Shown piece after piece: positions 1 through 7,172 of a DNA stretch of 64,000 bases. Origin of the DNA: Shewanella eurypsychrophilus (GTDB lineage: Bacteria; Pseudomonadota; Gammaproteobacteria; Enterobacterales; Shewanellaceae); NCBI RefSeq assembly GCF_007004545.3, contig NZ_CP045503.2:4496102-4560101 (forward strand), read 5' to 3'. The notes under the pieces are model-generated. The model was not told the origin of the DNA and ran no database searches. It worked only from the letters and a program-made list of their open reading frames with translations. The translations under genes were made by a program, and so were the position numbers. How positions within the stretch are numbered: the first letter of the stretch is position 1; each line of letters starts with the position of its first letter.

Positions 1-201
1 TTCATCGGTTTCACTCAGATCTGGCGCGCTAAGATCAAAGAAGAGTCTATGCGTAACCGTGTAGCAACCGATCCACATTCACCCGCTAAGTTCCGTTCGC
101 TGGGCGCACTGTCCAACATGCCTCAGTTTTACACCACCTTTGACGTGAAGGAAGGCGATGCTATGTACATAGCGCCCGAAAAACGTGTAAAAATCTGGTA
201 A
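1..201 (+). CDS. M13-family metallopeptidase (PepO-like), C-terminal 66 residues
   Basis: The open frame runs in from the left edge and stops at 199-201. The visible piece has the hallmarks of the C-terminal end of neprilysin/PepO zinc endopeptidases: a QIWR segment, then TDPHSPAKFR, NMPQFYTTFDV, and the terminal RVKIW. In this family the Pro-His-Ser and Arg residues help bind substrate, while the HExxH zinc motif lies further upstream, outside the window. Shewanella relatives are usually exported lipoproteins, but the N-terminus cannot be checked here. A strong hairpin terminator follows 24 nt after the stop, so this is the last gene of its transcript. Confidence 0.9.
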   Translation, partial: FIGFTQIWRAKIKEESMRNRVATDPHSPAKFRSLGALSNMPQFYTTFDVKEGDAMYIAPEKRVKIW

Positions 202-224
202 TTTACAAATAGTTTTTTATCTTT

Positions 225-253
225 AAAAAGAGCGCTTTAAGCGCTCTTTTTTT
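225..253 (+). terminator. Rho-independent terminator of the M13 peptidase gene
   Basis: The stem AAGAGCGC / GCGCTCTT has the short loop TTTAA and is followed by a run of T. It lies 24 nt after the peptidase stop codon. The A-run on the 5' side would let it work from both strands. Confidence 0.85.
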
Positions 254-387
254 ATGCTTGTAAAATTATGAATGGATAATGAACAAAAGTTAATTTGCCG
301 TTCAGCATAGATTAAGCACTTGGGGCATAGATTGGAGGCATCGTTTAGTTTTACTTCGTTTTTCTTTCAGGTAATGGAGCTAATTTG

Positions 388-1191
388 ATGTTGATAAATA
401 GTATGAATCGCTTATTCCGCACCTTCTTTATTTTCCTTCTTCTTCTGTCCACCCGGACAGGCTTTGCTGCCACCAACGACATTCAAACTAGCGTTAAAGA
501 GAAGAGTGATAGCTATGCAGTTCGTCAAGCATTAAGTAAAAATCTTGCAGGCCTCACCTCAATAAGCAGTCAACAATACCAAGTTCCTAGGCAAACTAGC
601 AGTGATTTAGATAGTCTATATAGCCAGGCTCAAGACGCACAACAAGAACTCAGTAACATCCTTAATGCAGTATCCTCTGAAAACTCACTAGAGATTCTGC
701 TTCCCCCAATTAAAAGCTACAATAGAGCCGCAAGCAAGGTAGCCCATAAGCTTAATGGCGATGCCAGTCAGCTAACTGACCTTGCCAGAGCAAGCCTAGT
801 AGCAGATAGCATCTATGATCTCGTTCATGCCTATGAAACATTAAGTACACAAAGCCAAATAATTAAGGTCAAAAACCGTTTCGCATCACCTAAGCAATCA
901 GGTTATCGAGATCTCAATGTACTCATTAAATTGCCAAAATCTCAAATGATTGTAGAGGTGCAACTTCACCTCAGCGAGATTGCCAATATTAAGAATGGTG
1001 CTGAACATAAAGTCTATGAACAGATCCAAGCCATAGAAACCTTAGCCAAGAATGAAAGCAGAGACCTCAACGACATAGAGCAAGCCCGGATCACCCAACT
1101 TCGCCAAGTGTCCCATAAGCAGTACCACAAAGCCTGGTTACAATATAAACGTATCGATAACGCGGCCCTGATAACAGCGTCGGTGGCCTAA
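388..1191 (+). CDS. Exported protein with a RelA/SpoT-like nucleotidyltransferase domain
   Basis: The 267-aa protein starts at ATG 388, with GGAG nine bases upstream; the TTG just before is not needed. It opens with a signal peptide (LFRTFFIFLLLLS, likely cut after GFA). The rest resembles the RelA/SpoT synthetase fold: residues near 110-150 include a Lys/Arg-rich helix and DLARASLVAD. Around 165-200 come KNRF, SGYRDLN (matching GYRSIH of RelA) and EVQLHL (matching EVQIRT with its catalytic Glu), then an EHKVYE segment like HEEAEYG. Known members make or break (p)ppGpp-type nucleotides in the cytosol, so an exported member is odd. A SUKH-family gene starts 64 nt downstream on the same strand and may be co-transcribed. 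Family assignment is fairly firm; the activity is unknown. Confidence 0.75.
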   Translation: MLINSMNRLFRTFFIFLLLLSTRTGFAATNDIQTSVKEKSDSYAVRQALSKNLAGLTSISSQQYQVPRQTSSDLDSLYSQAQDAQQELSNILNAVSSENSLEILLPPIKSYNRAASKVAHKLNGDASQLTDLARASLVADSIYDLVHAYETLSTQSQIIKVKNRFASPKQSGYRDLNVLIKLPKSQMIVEVQLHLSEIANIKNGAEHKVYEQIQAIETLAKNESRDLNDIEQARITQLRQVSHKQYHKAWLQYKRIDNAALITASVA

Positions 1192-1255
1192 CCCCTAACA
1201 AAAACCATTCAGAGCATATATAATGCCCCTATAAATAGATAACAGCGAACAGACG

Positions 1256-1666
1256 ATGCACGAAATCATAGAGCAACTTCAGGAATTGAGTGAAACCGTT
1301 CCTATCCCTTTAGAACTGCCTACATTTGAACAAATTGTAGTCGTCGAAGAGGAAATTTTAATGCCTCTTCCTGCCGAGCTAAAGGAGTATTTACTCTATG
1401 CCAGCAATGTCATTTACGGGACGCTAGAGCCGGTAACCGCCAGTGATCCCTATTCCCACACTTACCTTGCCGAAGTGACGGCTTATGCTTGGTCAATTGG
1501 CATGTCACGAGAATATGTGCCGATTTGCCAACAAGGAGACAGCTTCTATTGCATCGATCAGGAGGGGCAAGTCATGCTCTGGAGTGATGATGATGATCCT
1601 GAGGGTGAGGGTGAGTTCTGGGAGTCCTTCTGGCAATGGGCTGAAGAGGTCTGGTTAAAGAGTTAA
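1256..1666 (+). CDS. SMI1/KNR4 (SUKH) family protein
   Basis: This is a 136-aa acidic cytosolic protein with no signal peptide or membrane segment. It fits the SUKH fold: an N-terminal helix, LPAELKEYLLYAS (the LP..y..fl motif), then a strand with FYCIDQEGQVMLW, which matches the family pattern of a Phe/Tyr strand followed by G-x-V-x-x-W/Y. It ends with an acidic tail and a Trp-rich helix (FWESFWQWAEE). SUKH proteins are often immunity proteins for polymorphic toxins, but many bacterial copies are housekeeping proteins of unknown role. It follows the exported RelA/SpoT-like gene by 64 nt. Pairing as toxin and immunity is only a guess, since an immunity protein for an exported enzyme would normally act where the toxin acts. 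Confidence 0.8.
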   Translation: MHEIIEQLQELSETVPIPLELPTFEQIVVVEEEILMPLPAELKEYLLYASNVIYGTLEPVTASDPYSHTYLAEVTAYAWSIGMSREYVPICQQGDSFYCIDQEGQVMLWSDDDDPEGEGEFWESFWQWAEEVWLKS

Positions 1667-1781
1667 CTCCTAGGTTCTAGCACAGCATATTTATCTATTC
1701 GAGCACGACTTTCTAAACACTAGTTTCCGAGTACTACATAGTGCGAAAGGTCTCGTATAGACATCCAAATTTGGAACAATC

Positions 1782-2282
1782 ATGTCAAAGAATACCGGCT
1801 TAAACGCCATAGAAATGAAGTTTTTACGCCTATCTCTGGGTATCACGCCAGCTCAAGTGGCAGAGTTAAGCAAGTCTACCGAAGCAGATGTTATGGCTTG
1901 GGAAACGGGAGAAAAACCTGTATTGGGTCTTGCTGCAAAGAAACTACTAGAGATAGACGAGATCATCGAAATGCAGGTACTTAATACTTGTGATGGCATC
2001 GAAGCGTTATTTAGTAAAGAGCCTAAGCGTCAACTTAGTTTTGTCGTCTACTCAAATCAGGCTAGTTACGCCCAATACAACCCTGAATTTGTCGGTTCAT
2101 TACCCTTGAGCGAGCTATATAACACTGCGGCTTGGCGGATAAAAAAAGAATGTAAATTAGTTCTCGAAGTTGAAGTTAGCTTAGTGGCACTCGATGTCGA
2201 AGCATACAAGGCTTACCGTGAAAAAGAAGGCTTGAAAGAAAGCCGTGAGATCCGTGCTAAGTGGGCTGCGACACAGCTTTAA
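1782..2282 (+). CDS. HTH-domain protein, YdiL/Aca2-like, with a DUF4447-like C-terminal region
   Basis: This 166-aa protein begins MSKNTGLNAIEMKFLR. Residues 10-60 form a helix-turn-helix of the YdiL/Aca2 type: an EMKFLRLSLGITPAQVAEL helix pair, then the V.AWE.GEKPV.. segment typical of phage-repressor-like HTHs. The remaining ~100 residues are mixed alpha/beta, with a conserved-looking AAWRIKKE and several VxLxVxV strands. The start has only a weak ribosome site (GGAAC about 7 nt upstream). The stop codon abuts a tandem heptamer array, and a bidirectional terminator separates it from the convergent GST gene. It may be a DNA-binding regulator; its target is not visible. Confidence 0.65.
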   Translation: MSKNTGLNAIEMKFLRLSLGITPAQVAELSKSTEADVMAWETGEKPVLGLAAKKLLEIDEIIEMQVLNTCDGIEALFSKEPKRQLSFVVYSNQASYAQYNPEFVGSLPLSELYNTAAWRIKKECKLVLEVEVSLVALDVEAYKAYREKEGLKESREIRAKWAATQL

Positions 2283-2330
2283 GTTCGAGGTTCGAGGTTC
2301 GAGGTTCGAGGTTCGAGGTTCGAGGTTCGA
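2283..2330. repeat. Tandem heptamer array (GTTCGAG, 6.9 units) directly after a stop codon
   Basis: Six perfect GTTCGAG units and a final GTTCGA start at the first base after the preceding TAA. A terminator hairpin follows 10 nt later. The same heptamer recurs in a longer array at 8898-8973, also between a stop codon and a terminator. Confidence 0.95.
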
Positions 2331-2339
2331 AAAGAATAA

Positions 2340-2384
2340 ATGAAAAAGCATCTACTATTTACTCATTATTGATGCTTTTTTCAT
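2340..2384. terminator. Bidirectional terminator between convergent genes
   Basis: Inverted repeat AAAAAGCATC (2343-2352) and GATGCTTTTT (2371-2380), extended outward by ATGA and TCAT. It has A-rich and T-rich flanks, so it can serve the HTH gene on the plus strand and the GST gene on the minus strand. Confidence 0.8.
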
Positions 2385-2401
2385 TTAAATATTCAACAGT
2401 T

Positions 2402-3025
2402 CTACTCGGCCCCTGCCATCTCTTTCTCAAGCGCTCTGCTCATCGCAGGACGAGCGGTAACTCTATCCCTGTAAGCTGCAAGCTTAGGCGGAATATCTTG
2501 CTCAAAACGAGTCGCCCACAGTAAAGTATGCGCTAACAAAATATCGGCAACACTTAACTCATCACCAAGTAAGAAATCACTTTCAGGTAACCAGTTTTCG
2601 GCCAGTTCAGCCGCTTTATCAAACTCCCACTTAGCCACTGCAAACATGCTTTGTTGGCGTATCTCTTCGGGCAGTGCAAACTTGTGTTTACCTATGGTCC
2701 ATAATGGCTGCTCAAGCTCACAAATGATGAAGCTCACCCATTTATGATGCAAAGCAGATGCATCACTAGCTGGGGCAGGCAGTAGTTTTCGATCGCCATA
2801 CTTTTCAGCTAAAAATAAAATAATCGCCGCCGATTCAGTGAGCACTAAGTCACCATCAACTAATGCAGGTACTTTACCGCAGGGATTCACAGCAAGAAAA
2901 TCAGGGCTACGGCTATCGCCTTTAGCAAAATTAATATATTGATACTGCCAATCCAGCCCTAGCTCCTCTAAAGTCCATGACACACGCAGTGAACGACTCC
3001 GGGGCACTCCATATAACTTAATCAT
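2402..3025 (-). CDS. Glutathione S-transferase family protein
   Basis: The 207-aa protein begins MIKLYGVPRSRSLRVSW. The ATG at 3025 is preceded by GGGAG at good spacing, so upstream in-frame codons were dropped. It has a thioredoxin-like N-terminal domain (beta strand IKLYG, then the SRSLRV helix that carries the catalytic Ser or Cys in bacterial GSTs), a cis-Pro motif (GKVPALVDG), and ESAAIILFLAEKYG, where Glu-Ser bind the gamma-glutamyl part of glutathione. The C-terminal helical domain ends with FLLGDELSVADILLAHTL, the usual N-capping box. Likely a cytosolic conjugating or peroxide-reducing enzyme; the substrate cannot be told. It converges on the HTH gene across a shared terminator. Confidence 0.9.
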   Translation of the reverse strand: MIKLYGVPRSRSLRVSWTLEELGLDWQYQYINFAKGDSRSPDFLAVNPCGKVPALVDGDLVLTESAAIILFLAEKYGDRKLLPAPASDASALHHKWVSFIICELEQPLWTIGKHKFALPEEIRQQSMFAVAKWEFDKAAELAENWLPESDFLLGDELSVADILLAHTLLWATRFEQDIPPKLAAYRDRVTARPAMSRALEKEMAGAE

Positions 3026-3131
3026 TTTCACTCCCATTAATGACACGCTGATAAAAAGGTTACACCTAATACTCATAGGTATAGAAGATGTAGCCCCTAA
3101 CAATATACTCAAATTAGCTGAACTTTACAGA

Positions 3132-3270
3132 TTAAAAATTCATCGTTATCTTAATATAAACATATCGACCCAGGGGGTTATGAACCGCCTTCGCATAACC
3201 ATAGAGATCATAATCGCAGTCACCAATGGCAAATGATGCTTCTTCATCAAACATGTTTTTCATCCCAACA
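3132..3270 (-). pseudogene. Relic of the C-terminal end of a TonB-dependent receptor
   Basis: The reverse strand reads GMKNMFDEEASFAIGD, then DYDLYGYAKAVHNPLGRY, ending VYIKITMNF and a stop at 3132-3134. This matches the last three beta strands of TonB-dependent outer-membrane receptors, including the NLFDEEA and NPLGRYxY motifs and the terminal Phe. The frame is lost upstream of about 3270, so only roughly 45 codons remain. It is a deletion remnant rather than a gene. Confidence 0.7.
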
Positions 3271-3351
3271 CTTATACCTGAACATGTCGTTGAAACGATA
3301 AGAGCCAGACATCTTTGACTAGGTCTCCAACTGGAGGAATAGCATGTCAGG

Positions 3352-3495
3352 TTTGGATCAAATGACCTTATCTTCGACGCTCACCATACTAAAAATGAAA
3401 AAGTGAATATTGTTGCGGTTTTATCTAAGCCATTTAACCGCAAAGAATTTAAGCAGCTTCTGTCTACTCATCTTCCTCGACAACTAAATAAGTGA
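3352..3495 (+). pseudogene. Relic of a response-regulator receiver domain
   Basis: The frame ends at TGA 3493-3495 and reads VNIVAVLSKPFNRKEFKQLL, then STHLPR. The LSKPF motif, with its conserved Lys-Pro, is the end of a CheY-type receiver domain; the last helix follows. No start codon, phospho-acceptor Asp or other part of the domain is found upstream. The relic sits next to the TonB-receptor relic, which suggests a larger deletion here. Confidence 0.5.
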
Positions 3496-3681
3496 TTAAG
3501 CTAACCAGTGAAGCTTTCTATTAGCAATTATCATTTAATCTAAAAAACCTTTTAATTTCCATCCTATGCATGTCATATTCTACGGTCGCATATTTGATCG
3601 ACGCTCATGATAGGGCTCATTAAATATGTAGCATAGCAGCGTAATTTAAAGGTATAGGGAAATGGAGTAGGTGATCAAAAT

Positions 3682-4971
3682 ATGAGTGCTGTGAATAAAG
3701 TTCAAATAGCTTCAGATGCAGAAAATAATAAAAACTTAGATGGCATTCTACATCGACTTAAACACTTATTCAGTGCTATAGGCCCAGGTCTATTAATGGC
3801 CGCTGCGGCCATAGGAGCTTCTCACCTTGTGGCCTCAACACGGGCCGGCGCCGAATTTGGCTGGCAACTTGCCTGGGTTATTTTAGCGGTTAATCTACTG
3901 AAGTACCCCTTCTTTGCAGCAGGAGCAAGATACACTGCAGCAACAGGAGAGAGCTTACTTCACGGTTATCAAAGACAGGGAAGAGGCTATCTTTTGCTTT
4001 TTACTTGTCTAAATACCATCGCCGCAGTCGCCAGCACAGCCGGTGTTGCTATGCTAACCGCCGCCATGCTGACCCTGTTTGTGCCTCTTTCTATCGATCT
4101 TCTCGCACTGATCGTTTTGTTATCTAGCCTCGCCCTACTCATCTTCGGTCATTACGCCCTACTGGATAAGCTCACTAAAGTCATCATGTTGTGCCTAACT
4201 ACCACAACGCTTATTGCTGTCGCCTTGGCTTTTAATGCTCCGCCAATAGTCAACCCGGACTTCATCTCTCAATCACCCTGGCAATGGAGCTATATCGGCT
4301 TTCTTGTCGCTATGATGGGATGGATGCCCGCGCCCATTGAAGTCAGCGCATGGAATTCACTCTGGTTATTAGAGAAGAAAAAGACGGTTCAAGTAACCAA
4401 ACAACAAGCCATCTTCGATTTTAATTTTGGCTACCTAACCACTGCGATACTGGCTATTGTATTCTTAGCCCTCGGCGCACTGGTGATGCATGGTAGTGGC
4501 GAGCATTTTTCAGCTTCTGGAGTCCAGTTTTCCAGTCAGTTGATAAACCTCTACAGCCAAGTATTAGGTAGTGAGGCGCGTTACCTAATCGGGATCGTTG
4601 CTCTTTTATGTATCTTCAGCACCACAGTCACTGTCATCGATGGCTATAGCCGTACACTCAATATGGGCTGGCATTTACTCGGCAATAAACAAGCCTCAGA
4701 AAAAAGCCTAGTCTTAGTCATGTTAGGTGTCAGTGCGATAGGATTGGCCATTATCTTGTTCTTTAAAGGCACGCTGCTACCGCTACTCGAATTTGTGATG
4801 ATACTCGCCTTTATGACGACAGTGATTTTTGCCTGGCTTAACTATCGATTAATGACGAGTTCAACTTTAGCTGAGTCTGACCGCTACGGTTGGAAAATGA
4901 AGTGCCTGTCCATGGTAGGAATGACATATCTCATAGGCTTTGCTTTGCTCTACTCTTTATCTATTGGATGA
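3682..4971 (+). CDS. Nramp-related membrane transporter lacking the canonical metal-site motifs
   Basis: The 429-aa protein has about eleven predicted membrane helices. The first starts SAIGPGLLMAAAAIG, as in Nramp/SLC11 carriers. In place of the metal-binding DPGN of helix 1 it has GASH (residues 45-48), and in place of the MPH of helix 6 it has MPAPIE (about 215-220). It therefore belongs to a divergent Nramp-like branch whose substrate may not be Mn2+ or Fe2+. ATG 3682 has GGAGTAGGTG upstream. The serine hydrolase gene starts 22 nt after its stop, so the two are probably co-transcribed. No Mn riboswitch or clear Fur/MntR box was seen in front. Confidence 0.85.
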   Translation: MSAVNKVQIASDAENNKNLDGILHRLKHLFSAIGPGLLMAAAAIGASHLVASTRAGAEFGWQLAWVILAVNLLKYPFFAAGARYTAATGESLLHGYQRQGRGYLLLFTCLNTIAAVASTAGVAMLTAAMLTLFVPLSIDLLALIVLLSSLALLIFGHYALLDKLTKVIMLCLTTTTLIAVALAFNAPPIVNPDFISQSPWQWSYIGFLVAMMGWMPAPIEVSAWNSLWLLEKKKTVQVTKQQAIFDFNFGYLTTAILAIVFLALGALVMHGSGEHFSASGVQFSSQLINLYSQVLGSEARYLIGIVALLCIFSTTVTVIDGYSRTLNMGWHLLGNKQASEKSLVLVMLGVSAIGLAIILFFKGTLLPLLEFVMILAFMTTVIFAWLNYRLMTSSTLAESDRYGWKMKCLSMVGMTYLIGFALLYSLSIG

Positions 4972-4993
4972 TGACAAAATAAGGAAATATATT

Positions 4994-6388
4994 ATGACAT
5001 TAAGAAGCATATTTTCTGCCCGCCGAGTAACCAAGAAGGGTATCGGTATGTTAGCGAGTTTATTACTTAGCCTGCTAGCTAGCCAGAACGCTTTTGCTGA
5101 ATTTCCCTCCCCAAAGGATGAGCAGGAAAATAAACAAGCAACCACGAATACGAAGTCTGTTGAACAAATTCAGAGCATTGAAGTTGCAATCAAGAATGCC
5201 ATAGATAAATCACTGCAACCCTTTAGTGGCAGCGTACTATTATTTCAAAATGGCAGACCTTTACTCAGTTTGAATAAAGGTAGAGGGGTTAATCAAAGAA
5301 CCAGCTTCGTCATCGCCTCACTCTCCAAACAGATAACGGCCACACTCGTTTTACGTGCTGTTGATGCTGGCAACTTAGACTTAAATAACTCTCTCAATAG
5401 CTACTTGTTTGCAAACTCAAATGTATATGATCAAAACCAGCAAAATGAGACTGAAGAGAGCGAAGATTTTGATGCGAAATTTGAAACAGTGACACAAGAA
5501 GAAGACATCACCGAAACAGTTATAAACCCGGCAACAAATGAAATTAATGAACAAGAATTAACTGAATCTGCGAGTAAACAGCAGACTAACTGCCAACCTA
5601 GCCCCTCGACCATCTACGGCATAGATACAGAACTACAACAGACACATAGCCAGTTTAACCCCAAAAGGTACAATGAAAACATCACCCTACACCACCTTCT
5701 TAGCCATACATCTGGTGTAGATAAACTGGGTAGACCTAACCTTTTCGAACCAGGCAGTCAATTTTCGTACTCCAATTTAGGTTACTCCCTATTGGCTGAA
5801 GTGCTTGAACAGGTTAATCAGCAAAGCTTTGCACAGCAGCTCGCCGTGTTTTCACAGGCTAATGGTTTAGGCGGCCTTTACGCGGAGGTTGGCACCATAG
5901 ACAATATTCGCCAGCGAGCCCCTTCCCTCGCAATCGGGCTCAATGAAGCGGGCAATACATTAACGCCATCGGGTCTGGAGATAACACCATCTTTACTCCC
6001 CGCTGGCGGACTCATTTCGACCGTCAAAGCCTTCGCAACCTTTCAGCAGAAACTGCACTCAGGTAAGTTGATGACCCCTCATAGTTATGAGCTAATGACC
6101 CGCTCCCATACCGGCATTAAATTTCTTTGGCCCGACATGAGCTATGGATATGGCTTGAGGATCAACAGAGAAGATAACATCACTGAATATAGCCACACGG
6201 GTTATCTCGCTGGTTACATGTCGATGACGCTGCATTATCCTGAATTCAATATGGATCTTGTCATGCTAGAAAATATCTCATTGAGCCTCAATGATCTCGA
6301 CCGAGTGTTTGAACTGCATAACAAGATACGATCAATCATTAGACAGTCCCTCATTCACAGAAAAAGCCTTGAGAGTAAAAGCTCATAA
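4994..6388 (+). CDS. Exported serine hydrolase, beta-lactamase/penicillin-binding-protein-like
   Basis: The 464-aa protein starts at ATG 4994 (AAGGAAA upstream). A signal peptide ends near SQNAFA. The catalytic SxxK is Ser109-Leu-Ser-Lys112 (ASLSKQIT), and the second motif is Tyr259-Ser-Asn (YSNLGYS). A C-terminal HTGYLAGY plays the role of the KTG-type third motif. This is the class C beta-lactamase/esterase family (COG1680). An acidic, Glu/Gln-rich insertion of about 80 residues sits between the SxxK and YSN motifs, where relatives have a short loop. It acts in the periplasm, and its substrate (ester, peptide or peptidoglycan) is unknown. It follows the Nramp-like gene by 22 nt. Confidence 0.88.
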   Translation: MTLRSIFSARRVTKKGIGMLASLLLSLLASQNAFAEFPSPKDEQENKQATTNTKSVEQIQSIEVAIKNAIDKSLQPFSGSVLLFQNGRPLLSLNKGRGVNQRTSFVIASLSKQITATLVLRAVDAGNLDLNNSLNSYLFANSNVYDQNQQNETEESEDFDAKFETVTQEEDITETVINPATNEINEQELTESASKQQTNCQPSPSTIYGIDTELQQTHSQFNPKRYNENITLHHLLSHTSGVDKLGRPNLFEPGSQFSYSNLGYSLLAEVLEQVNQQSFAQQLAVFSQANGLGGLYAEVGTIDNIRQRAPSLAIGLNEAGNTLTPSGLEITPSLLPAGGLISTVKAFATFQQKLHSGKLMTPHSYELMTRSHTGIKFLWPDMSYGYGLRINREDNITEYSHTGYLAGYMSMTLHYPEFNMDLVMLENISLSLNDLDRVFELHNKIRSIIRQSLIHRKSLESKSS

Positions 6389-6504
6389 ACAAAATGGCTA
6401 GGATCAGGTTTACAAATTAAACCCGGGATCAGAGTAAAACTCAGCTATAATGGCCACCACAAGATCCCGCAGATGCGGAATCAACCAGAGAAAGATAAAT
6501 AGCT

Positions 6505-6969
6505 ATGATTAACAACGATATTTTACGCCGTATACGTTTCGTGTTTGATTACCAAAATGCCAAGATGATCAAAATCTTTGCCAAGGTAAAACATGAAGTC
6601 TCGCAAGAACAACTTATCGACCTGCTAAAAAAAGAAGCAGAAGAGGGCTACCAACCTTGTAACGATAAGATTATGTGTCTGTTCTTAGATGGCTTAATTA
6701 TCGAAAAACGTGGCTTAAAAGAAGGCGCTGAAATCCCAGAGCCTGTCTCACAGATCAACAACAACCTTATCTTCAAAAAGCTAAGAGTTGCACTAGAAAT
6801 GCGTGAAGATGACATTATCAGCACATTAGCTCTCGCAGACTTTAATATGTCTAAGTCTGAACTTGGTGCCCTATTTAGAAAGCCGGGTCATAAACATTTT
6901 AAAGAGTGTGGCGATCAAGTATTACGTAATTTCCTTGCGGGCCTTTCTCTTAAGCATCGTGGTAAATAA
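6505..6969 (+). CDS. DUF1456 family protein, YehS-like
   Basis: The 154-aa protein is made of two similar halves of about 70 residues, each opening with an N-x-x-L-R-x-x-R/K pattern: NDILRRIRFVFDY near the start and NNLIFKKLRVALEMRED near residue 87. This duplicated helical unit defines DUF1456 (YehS in E. coli). The function is not established. It has no signal peptide or membrane helix. A perfect terminator follows at 7001, and the gene seems to be monocistronic. Confidence 0.9.
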   Translation: MINNDILRRIRFVFDYQNAKMIKIFAKVKHEVSQEQLIDLLKKEAEEGYQPCNDKIMCLFLDGLIIEKRGLKEGAEIPEPVSQINNNLIFKKLRVALEMREDDIISTLALADFNMSKSELGALFRKPGHKHFKECGDQVLRNFLAGLSLKHRGK

Positions 6970-7000
6970 TACGTTAGTTTTTTGAATAATTGTTCACTCG

Positions 7001-7028
7001 AAAAAGCACAGCTCAGGCTGTGCTTTTT
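7001..7028 (+). terminator. Rho-independent terminator after the YehS-like gene
   Basis: Perfect 12-bp stem AAAAAGCACAGC / GCTGTGCTTTTT with loop TCAG, 31 nt after the stop codon. Confidence 0.9.
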
Positions 7029-7172
7029 GTTTTAAACGCTTCCACATTGTGAAATAAAAAAAAGAGCTAAAAAAGAGCTAAAAACAAGTTTGAAAACAGA
7101 ACAAAGATCACATTTCATGATAATCTTCCTTCTCTGACAGTATCCATAATTACAATTATCAAAAGGTTACCA

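Noticed and set aside
2261..2524. An open frame crossing the heptamer array
   Set aside because: Its N-terminal part is only the repeated unit (SRFEVRGSRFEVRG) and the rest is antisense to GST. A repeat that is open in frame gives a chance ORF.
3500..3681. Mn riboswitch (yybP-ykoY) or Fur/MntR box before the Nramp-like gene
   Set aside because: No paired GGGGAGUA-like element; an AATTATCATTTA stretch matches a Fur box only weakly.
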